From assembly GCA_036268055.1 (NCBI GenBank), contig DATAUW010000036.1, positions 1 through 64,000 of the forward strand: DNA of 64,000 bases. Direction: 5' to 3'. This stretch comes from Verrucomicrobiia bacterium. Lineage in GTDB: Bacteria; Verrucomicrobiota; Verrucomicrobiia; Limisphaerales; Pedosphaeraceae. The notes below the pieces were generated by a model that made no database searches, had not been told where the DNA came from, and saw nothing but the letters and a program-made list of their open reading frames with translations. Positions 1-8,971 of this stretch are shown here, in pieces (position 1 is the first letter of the stretch; each line of letters starts with the position of its first letter). The translations under genes and the position numbers were made by a program.

Positions 1-91
1 CACCTTCAGCTTGCCCGCATAAAATATGAAGATTATGACCACCCTTTCAATTATAGCTGGACACGAGTGCGCTGCCGCGCAGCCGTCCCAA

Positions 92-246
92 GTCCCGCAG
101 GGACGCCCGACCTTAGCCCAGCCATTTATGGCTGGGTTTTAGTTCGCTTCTAATTCGAGTCCCGCAGGGACGAAAGAATTTGACGAAAATGAACACGGCG
201 CAAGCCACGAATGATTTCAGAAATATTACTTTTGTCCCTGCGGGAC
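92..246. repeat. Dispersed GTCCC palindromic repeat, copy 1
   Basis: The gene-free first 346 bases hold this repeat. Three copies of a short palindrome (GTCCCGCAGGGAC type) lie at 92-105, 158-172 and, inverted, 234-246. A hairpin (CCCAGCC-ATTTAT-GGCTGGG type) lies between the first two at about 116-136. The same order of parts, reverse-complemented, recurs at 25184-25270, so this is a family and not chance. No coding potential is evident in bases 1-346. Confidence 0.75.
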
Positions 247-346
247 CGCGCTTGCCAGTTGGAGGCCGTGCGTGGAGGCGTCCCATATCCAACCCACCGG
301 CGAACTTTGGCTTTCCACTTTTCGCAACTGCGCCTAAGTTACCCGC

Positions 347-1033
347 ATGAAACATTCGGGTAGAGCGAGCAGTGCGGCCCTTAAATTGATACTCTGGACT
401 CTGGTTGCGCTCATCGCCATTTTTGTGATCGGCCTCATCGCCAAGTTTGTCAGTTCCATTATCGCCGCCCTGGCTGTGGCCTTGATCGTTTTATGGCTTC
501 TGTTCGTCCTTTTCACGCTCTACTTCTTTCGCGATCCCAACCCGCGCGTGCCCGAAGGCCCCGGCCTCATCGTCGCGCCCGCCCACGGCAAGATTGATAT
601 CATTGACCAAATCAACGAGCCTTTGTTCATCGGCGGACCGTGCCAGCGCATTTCCATTTTTCTTTCGGTCTTCGATGTTCATGTGCAAAACGCCCCCGTT
701 GCCGGGCGGCTCGGTTTCTATCGCTACACCACCGGCCAATTCCTCAACGCCCTCAAGGCCGAGTCGGCCACGCATAACGAAAATGCCCTGCTGGGTTTTC
801 ATTCCACCGAACGTCCCGGTGTAAAAATTGGCGTGCGCCTCCTCGCCGGCCTCATCGCGCGGCGCATCATTCCCTTCGCCGTCGAAGGCGATACCGTCGC
901 GCGCGGCGAACGCATCAGCCTGATTCAATTCGGCTCGCGCACCGACCTTTACCTGCCGCTCAACGCGAAGATCAAAGTCAAGCTGGGCGACCGCGCCGTC
1001 GGCGGCGAAACCATCCTGGCCACCTTCGAATAA
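347..1033 (+). CDS. psd: Phosphatidylserine decarboxylase proenzyme
   Basis: Converts phosphatidylserine to phosphatidylethanolamine at the inner membrane. The 228-residue protein has two N-terminal hydrophobic stretches (about residues 10-32 and 36-62), then the short-type (archaeal-like) decarboxylase domain with RDP, P-x-HGKI and SVFDVHVQ blocks. Near the C-terminus lies a QFGSRTD segment whose Gly-Ser is the expected autocleavage site generating the pyruvoyl group (family knowledge). Length fits the short subfamily. It is followed after 10 nt by the phosphatidylserine synthase gene, so substrate maker and user are co-transcribed. The start is the first ATG before the hydrophobic N-terminus. 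Confidence 0.93.
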   Translation: MKHSGRASSAALKLILWTLVALIAIFVIGLIAKFVSSIIAALAVALIVLWLLFVLFTLYFFRDPNPRVPEGPGLIVAPAHGKIDIIDQINEPLFIGGPCQRISIFLSVFDVHVQNAPVAGRLGFYRYTTGQFLNALKAESATHNENALLGFHSTERPGVKIGVRLLAGLIARRIIPFAVEGDTVARGERISLIQFGSRTDLYLPLNAKIKVKLGDRAVGGETILATFE

Positions 1034-1043
1034 CCCAATCTTT

Positions 1044-1901
1044 ATGGCGACCGCCCAACTCAACCCCGAGCCCCCGCCACCCAAGCTCAAGATTTATTTC
1101 CTGCCCAACCTGCTCACCGCCGCCAATCTTTTTTGCGGCTACCTCGCGCTCACGAAAATCGTGAACGTGGACCAAAACGACATCGCTCTCGGAAAATTTC
1201 AGCAAATCTACAACGCCCTCGGCCTCATCCTGCTCGCCTGCATCTTTGATTTGTTCGATGGCCGCGTCGCGCGCATGGGCGGGCGCGAAAGCCCCTTTGG
1301 CCGCGAGTTTGATTCCCTCGCCGACCTGATTTCCTTCGGCGCGGCCCCCGCGTTTCTCATCCATCGCATCGTATTGCGATATGTTTTTCGTGACCACGAG
1401 GAAATCGGCTGGTTCATCGCGTCCATTTATTTGATCTGTGGCGCGTTCCGGCTGGCTCGCTTTAATTGCCTCGCCGTGATGGCCGGCAATAGCGGCAGCA
1501 AAGACTTCCTCGGCTTCCCGATTCCCTCGGCGGCTGGCCTCGTGGCATCCCTGACCCTGCTCATGATGAAAATCTACGACAAGGATTTCGCCAATGGCCG
1601 CTGGCAATATTTTCTTCCCGTGCTGATGCTTTTTCTCTCGTGGATGATGGTGAGCGAGGTGAAATACCCGTCCTTCAAAGGCCTCGATTTCAAGGCCACC
1701 CGAACTTTTACCAAAACCCTCATCGGCATTCTCCTCATCGGCGCGATCGTGATTCTCCAGGACAAAATCCTCGTCATCGTCCTGCCCATCTTTTTCACGG
1801 CGTATTTGATCTATGGTTTTGTGCGCCCGCACATTTCCCAAAAGATCCGCGCCGAAATCGAGGAAGAGGAAGAATCTCCGGACGACTCGACAGCCGTATG
1901 A
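1044..1901 (+). CDS. pssA: CDP-diacylglycerol--serine O-phosphatidyltransferase
   Basis: Makes phosphatidylserine from CDP-diacylglycerol and serine, the substrate of the decarboxylase encoded just upstream. The 285-residue, multi-span protein carries the CDP-alcohol phosphotransferase signature (D-G-R-V-A-R, eight residues, G, three residues, D, three residues, D) at about residues 70-92, with the acidic residues intact. Further hydrophobic segments follow, then a glutamate-rich tail after about residue 265. The pair psd-pssA is a classic phosphatidylethanolamine operon. The substrate is inferred from the family signature and the neighbour; phosphatidylglycerophosphate synthase is less likely because of psd. 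Confidence 0.92.
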   Translation: MATAQLNPEPPPPKLKIYFLPNLLTAANLFCGYLALTKIVNVDQNDIALGKFQQIYNALGLILLACIFDLFDGRVARMGGRESPFGREFDSLADLISFGAAPAFLIHRIVLRYVFRDHEEIGWFIASIYLICGAFRLARFNCLAVMAGNSGSKDFLGFPIPSAAGLVASLTLLMMKIYDKDFANGRWQYFLPVLMLFLSWMMVSEVKYPSFKGLDFKATRTFTKTLIGILLIGAIVILQDKILVIVLPIFFTAYLIYGFVRPHISQKIRAEIEEEEESPDDSTAV

Positions 1902-1983
1902 ATCACCTGCGTTTTCCGTATGAGCAACCCAACTTCTATATTGGAGATCTGACACTCTGATAGTTTCGTTCGACGTTTAATCA

Positions 1984-2658
1984 ATGCAGGACTATCCCTC
2001 CATCGCCATCGCCTTCATCACCGGCTTTTTGAGCGGGCTGCTGCTTTCCATTCCCATCGGCCCTGTCAACCTGACCATCATCAACGAAGGCGCCCGCCGT
2101 GGATTCCGTTTTGGCGTGCTGGTCGGCCTGGGTGCTTCGACGATGGAGATCATCTACTGTTCGATCGCCTTCACCGGCTTCGCCAGTTTCTTCATGCACG
2201 GATTTGTGAAAGCCGTGATGGAAGTTTTCAGCTTCGCTTTCCTGATCGTCCTCGGCACCAAATTTCTCCTCGCTCAATCCGTCCCGCACGCCGGCGCGGT
2301 GGAGCAACGGCTGGAAAAAAGATTTCACCCTCACTCCGCCTACATGACCGGTTTCCTGCGCGTGCTGGGAAATCCCGGCGTGCTGATTTTCTGGATCATC
2401 CTCAGCGCGAATTTTGTCTCGCGAGATTGGGTTCCGCCCCAGTTGGACACCAAAACCGCCTGCATCGCCGGCGTGGCGCTCGGAACCAACCTCTGGTTCT
2501 GCTGCATCAGCCACGCGGTTTCGCGGGGCCACAAAAAATTCAGCGAACAAACCCTCCTGCGCATGGAACGCGGCTCCGGCCTCGGCCTGCTCATCCTCGG
2601 CCTCATCCACGGCTGCCAGCTCGTCTGGCAACTCACCCGCGCGCGCCATCAAATATAA
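1984..2658 (+). CDS. LysE/RhtB-type amino-acid exporter
   Basis: A 224-residue membrane protein with about six hydrophobic segments. Its N-terminal half contains the LysE-family signature region IPIGPVN and a following G-A-R-R-G. Members export amino acids or other small metabolites across the inner membrane; the substrate here cannot be read from sequence. It starts 82 nt after pssA on the same strand and ends just before the convergent gene at 2674, so it may be the last gene of the phospholipid operon or a separate unit. Confidence 0.85.
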   Translation: MQDYPSIAIAFITGFLSGLLLSIPIGPVNLTIINEGARRGFRFGVLVGLGASTMEIIYCSIAFTGFASFFMHGFVKAVMEVFSFAFLIVLGTKFLLAQSVPHAGAVEQRLEKRFHPHSAYMTGFLRVLGNPGVLIFWIILSANFVSRDWVPPQLDTKTACIAGVALGTNLWFCCISHAVSRGHKKFSEQTLLRMERGSGLGLLILGLIHGCQLVWQLTRARHQI

Positions 2659-2673
2659 AATCGGCGGAAAAAA

Positions 2674-4026
2674 TCATTCCGCCAGCATCTTCATCACTTT
2701 TTTCGCAAGCTGCGGATCGGACTGCATTTTTTCATGCGCCATCATTCGCGCGCGTTGATTTACGTCTTGATGCAGCTTGGCTGAGTCCGCCTCGTCATGC
2801 GGCACCGCGATCAACGTGATCGTTCCCATTTCATCCTTCGATTCTTCGCCCCACGTCACCCGCACCGGCGGGATGGACGGGTTGTGCGGATTTTCCGCCG
2901 AGTTATCCCAATGGATTTCCACGTCCAGCTTCGTCCCTTGCGGCAGCGCAACCAGGTCCTTGAAATAATAACGGTCCTGCCACGCGAAATCCCAGTCCGT
3001 GATATTCAACAGCGTCTTCACGTCGCCACCGGGCAGCGTCGCCGTCATTTTCATCACCGTGGCGAGATAATGCGCGTGCGCGCCGATGCCCACACCGTCA
3101 ATCGCCACCGGCAGCGTGTAAGTATCGCGAATCACAAAATCCTTTTCGCCCGGCGGAATATCGAGCCCGGAAAACAGCGAATAATGCGGCGGCATTTGGA
3201 TGGATGCGAGTGTCCGCGTCGGCGGCTGCTTCGCAAAATAAAAACCGACCTGCGATTTCTCCACCTCCGGTTTGCCGTCCGGATGAAAATGATATTGCAC
3301 CACGAGATCAGAACCTTTGGGCAAACGAAGCGCCAAGCCGTACGGCAACTGATGAGGTTGCGCCCCGACCGCCCAGCCGCCCAACGAAACGCTCGCGCCG
3401 CTGCGCATGCCGCTGAATCCCGGTTCGTCTCCTTGCTGCGGACGCTCATGCGCGTGCCCGTTGGGGTCGGCAAAATAAAGAACATGATGCACCACCGCGC
3501 GCGCCGAGGGCCGCATGGCAATCGCCGTAACCCACTTGTCTTCCGTCAAGCCCAGCGGCACGGGAATGTTACGATAAATATCCGGGCCGTCCGCGGGAAT
3601 GTGAAAACCTTTGGGCATCTCCACAATCAAATCCGGTTCGCCCAGTTGCCAGCCCGACGTGAATTTCGGCGGCTCGGGCGCCGTGCCGGAACCTTCCGGC
3701 GTGCCCGCGGCGACCCATTCCTGGATGAGCGCGATTTGCGCATCCGTCAATCGGCGATCATCACGATATTCGTAAGAAGCCGCCTGCGCCTTCCACGGCG
3801 GCATCGTGCGCGAACCGGTGAGCTTGGCAATCATGCGCGCCTTGCGCACCGCGTCATGGTAGGACAACAATGAAAATGGCGCGGCCTCGCCCGGGCGATG
3901 GCACGACGAACAATTTTGATAAATGATCGGCGCGATGTCCGCGTTGAAAGTCGGCGCGGAATAAGCCGCGAACGGTGTCATGGCCGCCGCCAGAAAAATC
4001 GTGGCAAACAATTTTGAACTTTTCAT
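2674..4026 (-). CDS. Exported cytochrome c / PHM-like copper protein
   Basis: A 450-residue protein with a signal peptide (about residues 1-23, cleavage near AYSA-P). A c-type heme site CSSCH follows near residues 39-43, with a downstream MPPW that could supply the distal Met ligand. The rest resembles the two-domain copper type II ascorbate-dependent monooxygenase (PHM) fold: VVHHVLYF, the H-x-H in QYHFHPDG, a HAH motif, and a late DEMGT methionine are candidate copper ligands. A good Shine-Dalgarno (GGAG and AAAGG) precedes the ATG. It probably works in the periplasm as an electron-linked oxidase or monooxygenase; the substrate is unknown. The gene stands alone on the minus strand. Confidence 0.8.
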   Translation of the reverse strand: MKSSKLFATIFLAAAMTPFAAYSAPTFNADIAPIIYQNCSSCHRPGEAAPFSLLSYHDAVRKARMIAKLTGSRTMPPWKAQAASYEYRDDRRLTDAQIALIQEWVAAGTPEGSGTAPEPPKFTSGWQLGEPDLIVEMPKGFHIPADGPDIYRNIPVPLGLTEDKWVTAIAMRPSARAVVHHVLYFADPNGHAHERPQQGDEPGFSGMRSGASVSLGGWAVGAQPHQLPYGLALRLPKGSDLVVQYHFHPDGKPEVEKSQVGFYFAKQPPTRTLASIQMPPHYSLFSGLDIPPGEKDFVIRDTYTLPVAIDGVGIGAHAHYLATVMKMTATLPGGDVKTLLNITDWDFAWQDRYYFKDLVALPQGTKLDVEIHWDNSAENPHNPSIPPVRVTWGEESKDEMGTITLIAVPHDEADSAKLHQDVNQRARMMAHEKMQSDPQLAKKVMKMLAE

Positions 4027-4088
4027 CCTTTATCTCCAGTTTCTCCGAATTGTCGGCATCATGCGCCTGCCCGGTGCGCGGGTAAATA

Positions 4089-5636
4089 TTAAAAATTCGC
4101 GTCCCGCTCCGAATGTTCCCGGGCGAATCGCTCCGCCTTCGCGCGTTCCTTCTCCATCTCCGTTTTGATCAACGCGATCTTCGCGCGGATCAACTCCCGG
4201 TTTTCCTCGCGCGCATTCGTCAATTCCTTCAACAGGTCGTCAATGCGCTCTTCATATTCCCGGTTGCGCTCCGCAATTTGACGTTCGATTTTCGCCAGCC
4301 GCTCGTCCACGGCCAGCACTTTCAACGCGGCGGCTTGCTGCGTCTCGAGCAACTGCGCGCGGTCCGACACCAACCGCTGCACGAACTTTTGCTTGAGCCA
4401 ATGCGCGAACTGCGCGGAGACTCCCGCGCGCACGTCTTCGGGCAGCGCCATGCCGCGCGAAGCGGGCGGTGAAATTTGCAGTTGTGTTTGCGTGCCGCCA
4501 TCAATGGCGATATGCACGAACGGCGGTTGCTGCGGCGCGGCCAGCAATCGGCGCGACCGGCGTCCACGCCAGCGCATCAGCAGGAAAAGCAAACCGCCGC
4601 CCGCAATAAACGCCACCGCCGGCCACAACCATTGTGGACGGTTCGCGGGAATAGTCGCCATCACCACTGGCGTTGATGCCGGTTTCACAATCGCGGAAGA
4701 ATTCGTGGTGAAGCTCGACGCGGTCGGAACCACTTTGGAAACCGGCGCAGCCACCGGTGCTTGTGTGACGATTGGAGCCGCCGGCGAACCAGAATCCAAA
4801 TCGCAAGTCACCGCCGCGTGTTCGGAAAGCGCAACTTGCGAAAACAGCGGCGCGCTTACCCTTCCCGCATTGCGCGTGAAAAGATAATCCACAGTGGCAT
4901 CCGCCCGCTCGCGCGTTCCCGGCAGCGTGACGCGTTGTTCGCGCGGCACAGCGGCCAGCGCGTTTTCAAAACCGAAACCGGCGAGCATCGGCAAAGTTTT
5001 TTCGCGCGACGAATCCGCATCGTCCATCGCTGTGTTGAAATCTCCCGCGACCACCAGCGCATCCAGGCGATTCGTCGTCCAGTTTTGCAGCGCGGCGATC
5101 TGCTTGATCAATTCACGCGCGGATTCCTCACGCGCCGATTTTTCTGCGCCGCCGCGCAGATCGGCGTCGTTGTCGCCACTCAGTTGAATCGAAAAAATTC
5201 CCGTGTTTTTTCCGCCAACACGTATTGCCGCGAAAGCGTAGCCGCCCGGCGCGCCGTTGGTTTGCCACGGTTCCGTCCACGAGATATACGCTTTCGCGTG
5301 CGACAAAATCGCCACCTGTTTTCGCGGAGCTTTCGTGCGCGGATCGCGAAACGCCGAGCAAATCACCACTTGATACTTCTCCGGCAGTAACGCTTGCGCC
5401 AATTCATCGCACGCCTTCCAATCGGCCATTTGTTGCAGGACGATGACGTCCGGTTTTAATTTCTTGAGCGCATCGGCGGCTTCGGCGATTTGACCCGCGC
5501 GGACTTTGGGCGACCATTCATTCGTGCCACCGGAAATATTGGGACGCAGGTTCCACGTAGTGACGCGCACGGGTTCGGCGAAGGCGCTGGCCATGCCCAG
5601 CAACGCAACCGTCAAAATGGAAAATGCTCGGCGCAT
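4089..5636 (-). CDS. Membrane-anchored endonuclease/exonuclease/phosphatase-fold protein
   Basis: I start this 515-residue protein at the ATG at 5636, which gives a signal peptide (cleavage near AFA-EP) and lies 1 nt after the stop of the upstream gene. Residues 22-290 have the EEP fold: TTWNLRP (Asn29), a GDFN block and a terminal SEH. The position normally held by the metal-binding Glu (LQE) reads LQQ (Gln69), and SDH reads SEH, so activity may be altered. A membrane segment near residue 350-372 follows a linker, then a basic stretch and a long charged coiled coil up to the C-terminus. The layout suggests an external EEP domain and an internal coiled coil. Substrate is unknown. Confidence 0.7.
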   Translation of the reverse strand: MRRAFSILTVALLGMASAFAEPVRVTTWNLRPNISGGTNEWSPKVRAGQIAEAADALKKLKPDVIVLQQMADWKACDELAQALLPEKYQVVICSAFRDPRTKAPRKQVAILSHAKAYISWTEPWQTNGAPGGYAFAAIRVGGKNTGIFSIQLSGDNDADLRGGAEKSAREESARELIKQIAALQNWTTNRLDALVVAGDFNTAMDDADSSREKTLPMLAGFGFENALAAVPREQRVTLPGTRERADATVDYLFTRNAGRVSAPLFSQVALSEHAAVTCDLDSGSPAAPIVTQAPVAAPVSKVVPTASSFTTNSSAIVKPASTPVVMATIPANRPQWLWPAVAFIAGGGLLFLLMRWRGRRSRRLLAAPQQPPFVHIAIDGGTQTQLQISPPASRGMALPEDVRAGVSAQFAHWLKQKFVQRLVSDRAQLLETQQAAALKVLAVDERLAKIERQIAERNREYEERIDDLLKELTNAREENRELIRAKIALIKTEMEKERAKAERFAREHSERDANF

Positions 5637-5637
5637 G

Positions 5638-6894
5638 CTATAATGGGTCCACCGTGATCGCCACGAGGAACGGCGCGGCCCCCGCCTGCGGCGAAACAAA
5701 ATCAATCGTTTTGATTTCCACATTCGGTGCGGCGTTGTCCCACGTCGTGCTGAACAACCGCAACGACCGATGCGCCAGGGCGCTGGCCTTGTTCATGCCC
5801 GTCCACACGACATTCAATTCCTTCGTGTCTTTTTCGTTCGGAAGCGTATGCCAGTCGCGCACGTCGCGGCCATAAACGATCGGTATCTCCAACTGCATAT
5901 CGTTCGACGCGAAATGCACCACGTAAGTGCCGATCTGCGTGCCGTCCGGCACTCCCGTTCCGAATGCCGTAGCTTGAAGAAAATGCAAACGCGCGCATTT
6001 TTGGTTCACGGCAATTCCCTTCACGGCGACTGGAAAATTCTTGGCGCTTTCGCCCTTGCCGGCGAGTTGAATAATCCCGCGCGCGTCGTAATCCACTCCG
6101 CCAAAAGTATGCACACCGATGGGCACTGTCGCCAAATCATTGTCCACGCGGCCAAGCCAGGCCTCGGTCAACATCGCATTATAATTAGTAGTAAGGTCAA
6201 CGAGGTTGGTCTTCGCATCCGCTTCGCGCGGCGGAATGACCAGCGGCGGACGCTTGACCAACCTTGCTTCGGTGGGAGGAGACGGTTTGCTCGACGGTGG
6301 TTTGACGGGTGACGGCGAGGTCGAAAAAATTTGCTTCGAAGCCAACTCCGAAGGATCCACCTGGTTCGTCACGAGTAATTCCCATGGCCCGTGGCTTTCG
6401 TAAACGCGCCCGTCGTAAGCAAGATTAAGAATCGTATCGTGATGGCGGCAGCGAACGAGCGGCACGATCGAGCCGACCAACCCCATTTGCTGCCGCTTCC
6501 AATCGCGCCACGTTTTGGTGGGATCGCTGGGCGCGTCCTTGCCCAGCGGAACCGGGCAAAATTCATACTCGTACGACGTGGAAATTTTTGGATCAGCCAG
6601 CACCGATGCCTCCGCTTGTCCCGTGCGTTTGCAAACCGGGCAGGTCAAAACTGTGACGTCATCCAAATATTGCGGCACGAGGTCGGACAACCAGTTTGGC
6701 AATTCCTTATGGTCGGCGCGATATTTCTGAATCGCCTCGTAAATGGTTTTCAAATTGTGGATGCAGGCGATTTTTTCTTCGGTGGCCTGCTGGAGATCCT
6801 CGATTTGCGCGGACGCGGCGATGGGCAAAAGCCAGGTGAAGCATAAAACAAATGTCCACAGCGCAAGCGGAAGTTTGAAAGTCGGGCGTGCCAT
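5638..6894 (-). CDS. Exported protein with pseudopilin-like N-terminal region
   Basis: The ATG at 6894 is chosen because it places a clear signal peptide (cleavage near ASA-Q, residue 29) at the start; a longer reading frame exists from TTG at 6939. After the signal the protein resembles the post-helix region of verrucomicrobial pseudopilin-like proteins (an I-x-K-Y-x-x-D-H pattern, then CPVC). The C-terminal half (about residues 240-418) is a beta-rich module with conserved TFGGVDYDARGI, of a kind found in secreted proteins of this phylum. The total length is 418 residues. It is co-transcribed with the EEP-fold protein (1-nt gap). Function unknown; likely envelope-located. Confidence 0.65.
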   Translation of the reverse strand: MARPTFKLPLALWTFVLCFTWLLPIAASAQIEDLQQATEEKIACIHNLKTIYEAIQKYRADHKELPNWLSDLVPQYLDDVTVLTCPVCKRTGQAEASVLADPKISTSYEYEFCPVPLGKDAPSDPTKTWRDWKRQQMGLVGSIVPLVRCRHHDTILNLAYDGRVYESHGPWELLVTNQVDPSELASKQIFSTSPSPVKPPSSKPSPPTEARLVKRPPLVIPPREADAKTNLVDLTTNYNAMLTEAWLGRVDNDLATVPIGVHTFGGVDYDARGIIQLAGKGESAKNFPVAVKGIAVNQKCARLHFLQATAFGTGVPDGTQIGTYVVHFASNDMQLEIPIVYGRDVRDWHTLPNEKDTKELNVVWTGMNKASALAHRSLRLFSTTWDNAAPNVEIKTIDFVSPQAGAAPFLVAITVDPL

Positions 6895-7032
6895 TTTGCA
6901 AATCAGGGTAACCAAACGAGCCCGCATTTCCAGCGTCAATTTATCCTACAGGATGGGTGCATATGTCTGAAGGCTGTTCTCGAACGGCGACTGATTGGAA
7001 ACCGACTGAGAGATAAGGAGGCTAATGCCGTT

Positions 7033-7180
7033 TTCCCGGGGAGCACACGCGCCCTCGCGTGTCCTGATGGGCGCCCCCGCCCTTCAGTCCGGTTTTGGTT
7101 TTATCGCGATGGGCAAACAAAGATGTGGCCGGCGAGGGCGCCAGCCACGGCACGCGGGGGCGCGTGCGCTCCCCGGGAAT
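7033..7180. repeat. 150-bp dispersed inverted-repeat element, copy 1
   Basis: Ends at 7033-7061 and 7152-7180 are imperfect inverted repeats of about 29 bases beginning TTCCCGGGGAGC. A second copy lies in the opposite orientation at about 27018-27165, with a stretch in the right half almost identical (a run starting AAAGATGTGGCCGGCGAGGG). The rest of 6940-7319 shows no gene; the nadE leader follows the element. Confidence 0.85.
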
Positions 7181-7319
7181 AAATAGTCCCCATTGGCGCG
7201 GGCAGGATTAGATGCGAACGGACGGGCCTGCGAGATTTCGGGTTGTCGGAATGGGCGGGCATGGCTTAGCTTGAGCGCGATACGGTGGCGCTTCTTTCCC
7301 GAAACCCCATCGGCAACTC

Positions 7320-8957
7320 ATGAAAGTAGCACTGGCACAAATCAACACGACGGTGGGCGACCTCGCGGGCAACGAAGCGAAAATCCTCGCCGCGTATCAG
7401 CGCGGCGTCGCGGCGGGCGTGGACCTGGTGATGTTTCCCGAATTGACGATCACTGGTTATCCGCCGCGCGACCTTTTGCTCAAGCGAAGTTTTATCGCCG
7501 GGAACCTCACCGTCCTCAATCGCCTCGCCGCCGCTTCCGGCAAGACCGCGATGCTCATCGGATTCGTCGGTGAAAATAAAAACCGTCCCGGTCGTGAAGT
7601 CGCGAACTGCACCGCGCTCTTGCAGGACGGAGGCATCGTCGCCACGCGCACAAAAATGTTGCTGCCGACATACGATGTCTTCGACGAAGATCGTTATTTT
7701 GAGCCTGCGACGGGTAATTTGCCGGTGACTTTCAACGGCCAAAAAATCGGGCTGACGATTTGCGAGGATATCTGGAACGACGAAGATTTCTGGCCGGACC
7801 GGCGTTATCAGCATAACCCTCCGGTCGAACTCGCGTCAGCGGGCTCGCGGGTGATTTTCAATATTTCGGCCTCGCCGTGGTGCGTGCACAAGGAACGCAC
7901 GCGGCGCGAAATGCTGCGGCGCATGGCGCTCAAGGCGAAGTGCCCGGTGATTTTTTGCAACCAGATCGGCGGAAATGACGAACTGATTTTCGATGGCGAC
8001 AGCCTGGCCTACAACGCGGCCGGAGAATTGATCGCACAGGCAAAAATGTTTACCGAAGATTTTGTCGTGGTGGACACGGACGCCACGGTTGCGGTGAAAC
8101 GCGCCGAAATCTCGGACGAGGAAAATATTTATCACGCGCTCGTGCTCGGCTTGCGCGATTACCTGCACAAGTGCGGTTTCAAATCGGCGGTGCTGGGTTT
8201 GAGCGGTGGAATTGATTCGGCGCTGGTGGCGTGCCTGGCGGTCGAAGCGCTGGGCAAAGAAAATGTGCGCGGCATTTCGCTGCCTTCGCAATTTTCTTCA
8301 CAGGGAAGCTTGGACGATGCGCGCATCCTCGCGGAAAAATTAGGCATTCCTTACGAAGTAATTTCGATCCAGCCTGCGTTTGAAGCCGCGAAACAGCAGT
8401 TGCAACCCGCCTTTGCCGGCTTGCGTGAAGATACGACCGAAGAAAATATCCAGGCGCGTTTGCGTGGCGTGATCCTGATGGCGCTCTCGAATAAATTCGG
8501 TTCGCTGCTGCTGACGACCGGCAACAAAAGCGAACTCGCAGTCGGTTATTGCACGCTTTACGGTGACATGTGCGGCGGGCTGGCGGTGATCAGCGACGTG
8601 CCGAAGACGATGGTCTATCGGCTGGCGCGCTGGATCAATCGCGAGCGCGAAATCATTCCTGAATCGTCCATCACCAAGGCGCCGTCGGCGGAGTTGCGCC
8701 CGAACCAGACCGACCAGGATTCATTGCCGCCTTACGAAGCGCTGGACGCGATTCTCGATGCCTATGTCGTGCAGGGAAAATCGCTTTCGGAAATCGTGAG
8801 CAGCGGCGCGGATGAAGCCACCGTCAAGCGCATCATCCGCCTGATAGATTTCAACGAATACAAACGCCGCCAGGCCGCGCCCGGTTTGAAGGTGACGAGC
8901 AAGGCGTTCGGCGTAGGCCGGCGCATCCCCATCGCGCAGAAATTTCAGATCGTGTGA
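7320..8957 (+). CDS. nadE: Glutamine-dependent NAD+ synthetase
   Basis: Catalyses the ATP-dependent amidation of nicotinate adenine dinucleotide to NAD+, taking ammonia from glutamine. At 545 residues it has the two-domain form: an N-terminal carbon-nitrogen hydrolase (about 1-260) with the Glu in FPELTITGYPP, a catalytic Lys in RTKMLLPTYDVFDE and Cys in TICEDIWND; and a C-terminal synthetase (about 270-545) with the P-loop LGLSGGIDSAL and TTGNKSELAVGY. Length and motif order are standard. Single gene, convergent with the next one. Confidence 0.97.
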   Translation: MKVALAQINTTVGDLAGNEAKILAAYQRGVAAGVDLVMFPELTITGYPPRDLLLKRSFIAGNLTVLNRLAAASGKTAMLIGFVGENKNRPGREVANCTALLQDGGIVATRTKMLLPTYDVFDEDRYFEPATGNLPVTFNGQKIGLTICEDIWNDEDFWPDRRYQHNPPVELASAGSRVIFNISASPWCVHKERTRREMLRRMALKAKCPVIFCNQIGGNDELIFDGDSLAYNAAGELIAQAKMFTEDFVVVDTDATVAVKRAEISDEENIYHALVLGLRDYLHKCGFKSAVLGLSGGIDSALVACLAVEALGKENVRGISLPSQFSSQGSLDDARILAEKLGIPYEVISIQPAFEAAKQQLQPAFAGLREDTTEENIQARLRGVILMALSNKFGSLLLTTGNKSELAVGYCTLYGDMCGGLAVISDVPKTMVYRLARWINREREIIPESSITKAPSAELRPNQTDQDSLPPYEALDAILDAYVVQGKSLSEIVSSGADEATVKRIIRLIDFNEYKRRQAAPGLKVTSKAFGVGRRIPIAQKFQIV

Positions 8958-8971
8958 CCGCCGCAAATTGA

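Noticed and set aside
978-1955. A 325-codon minus-strand open frame opposite pssA
   Set aside because: pssA has the intact CDP-alcohol signature; the antisense has no motif.
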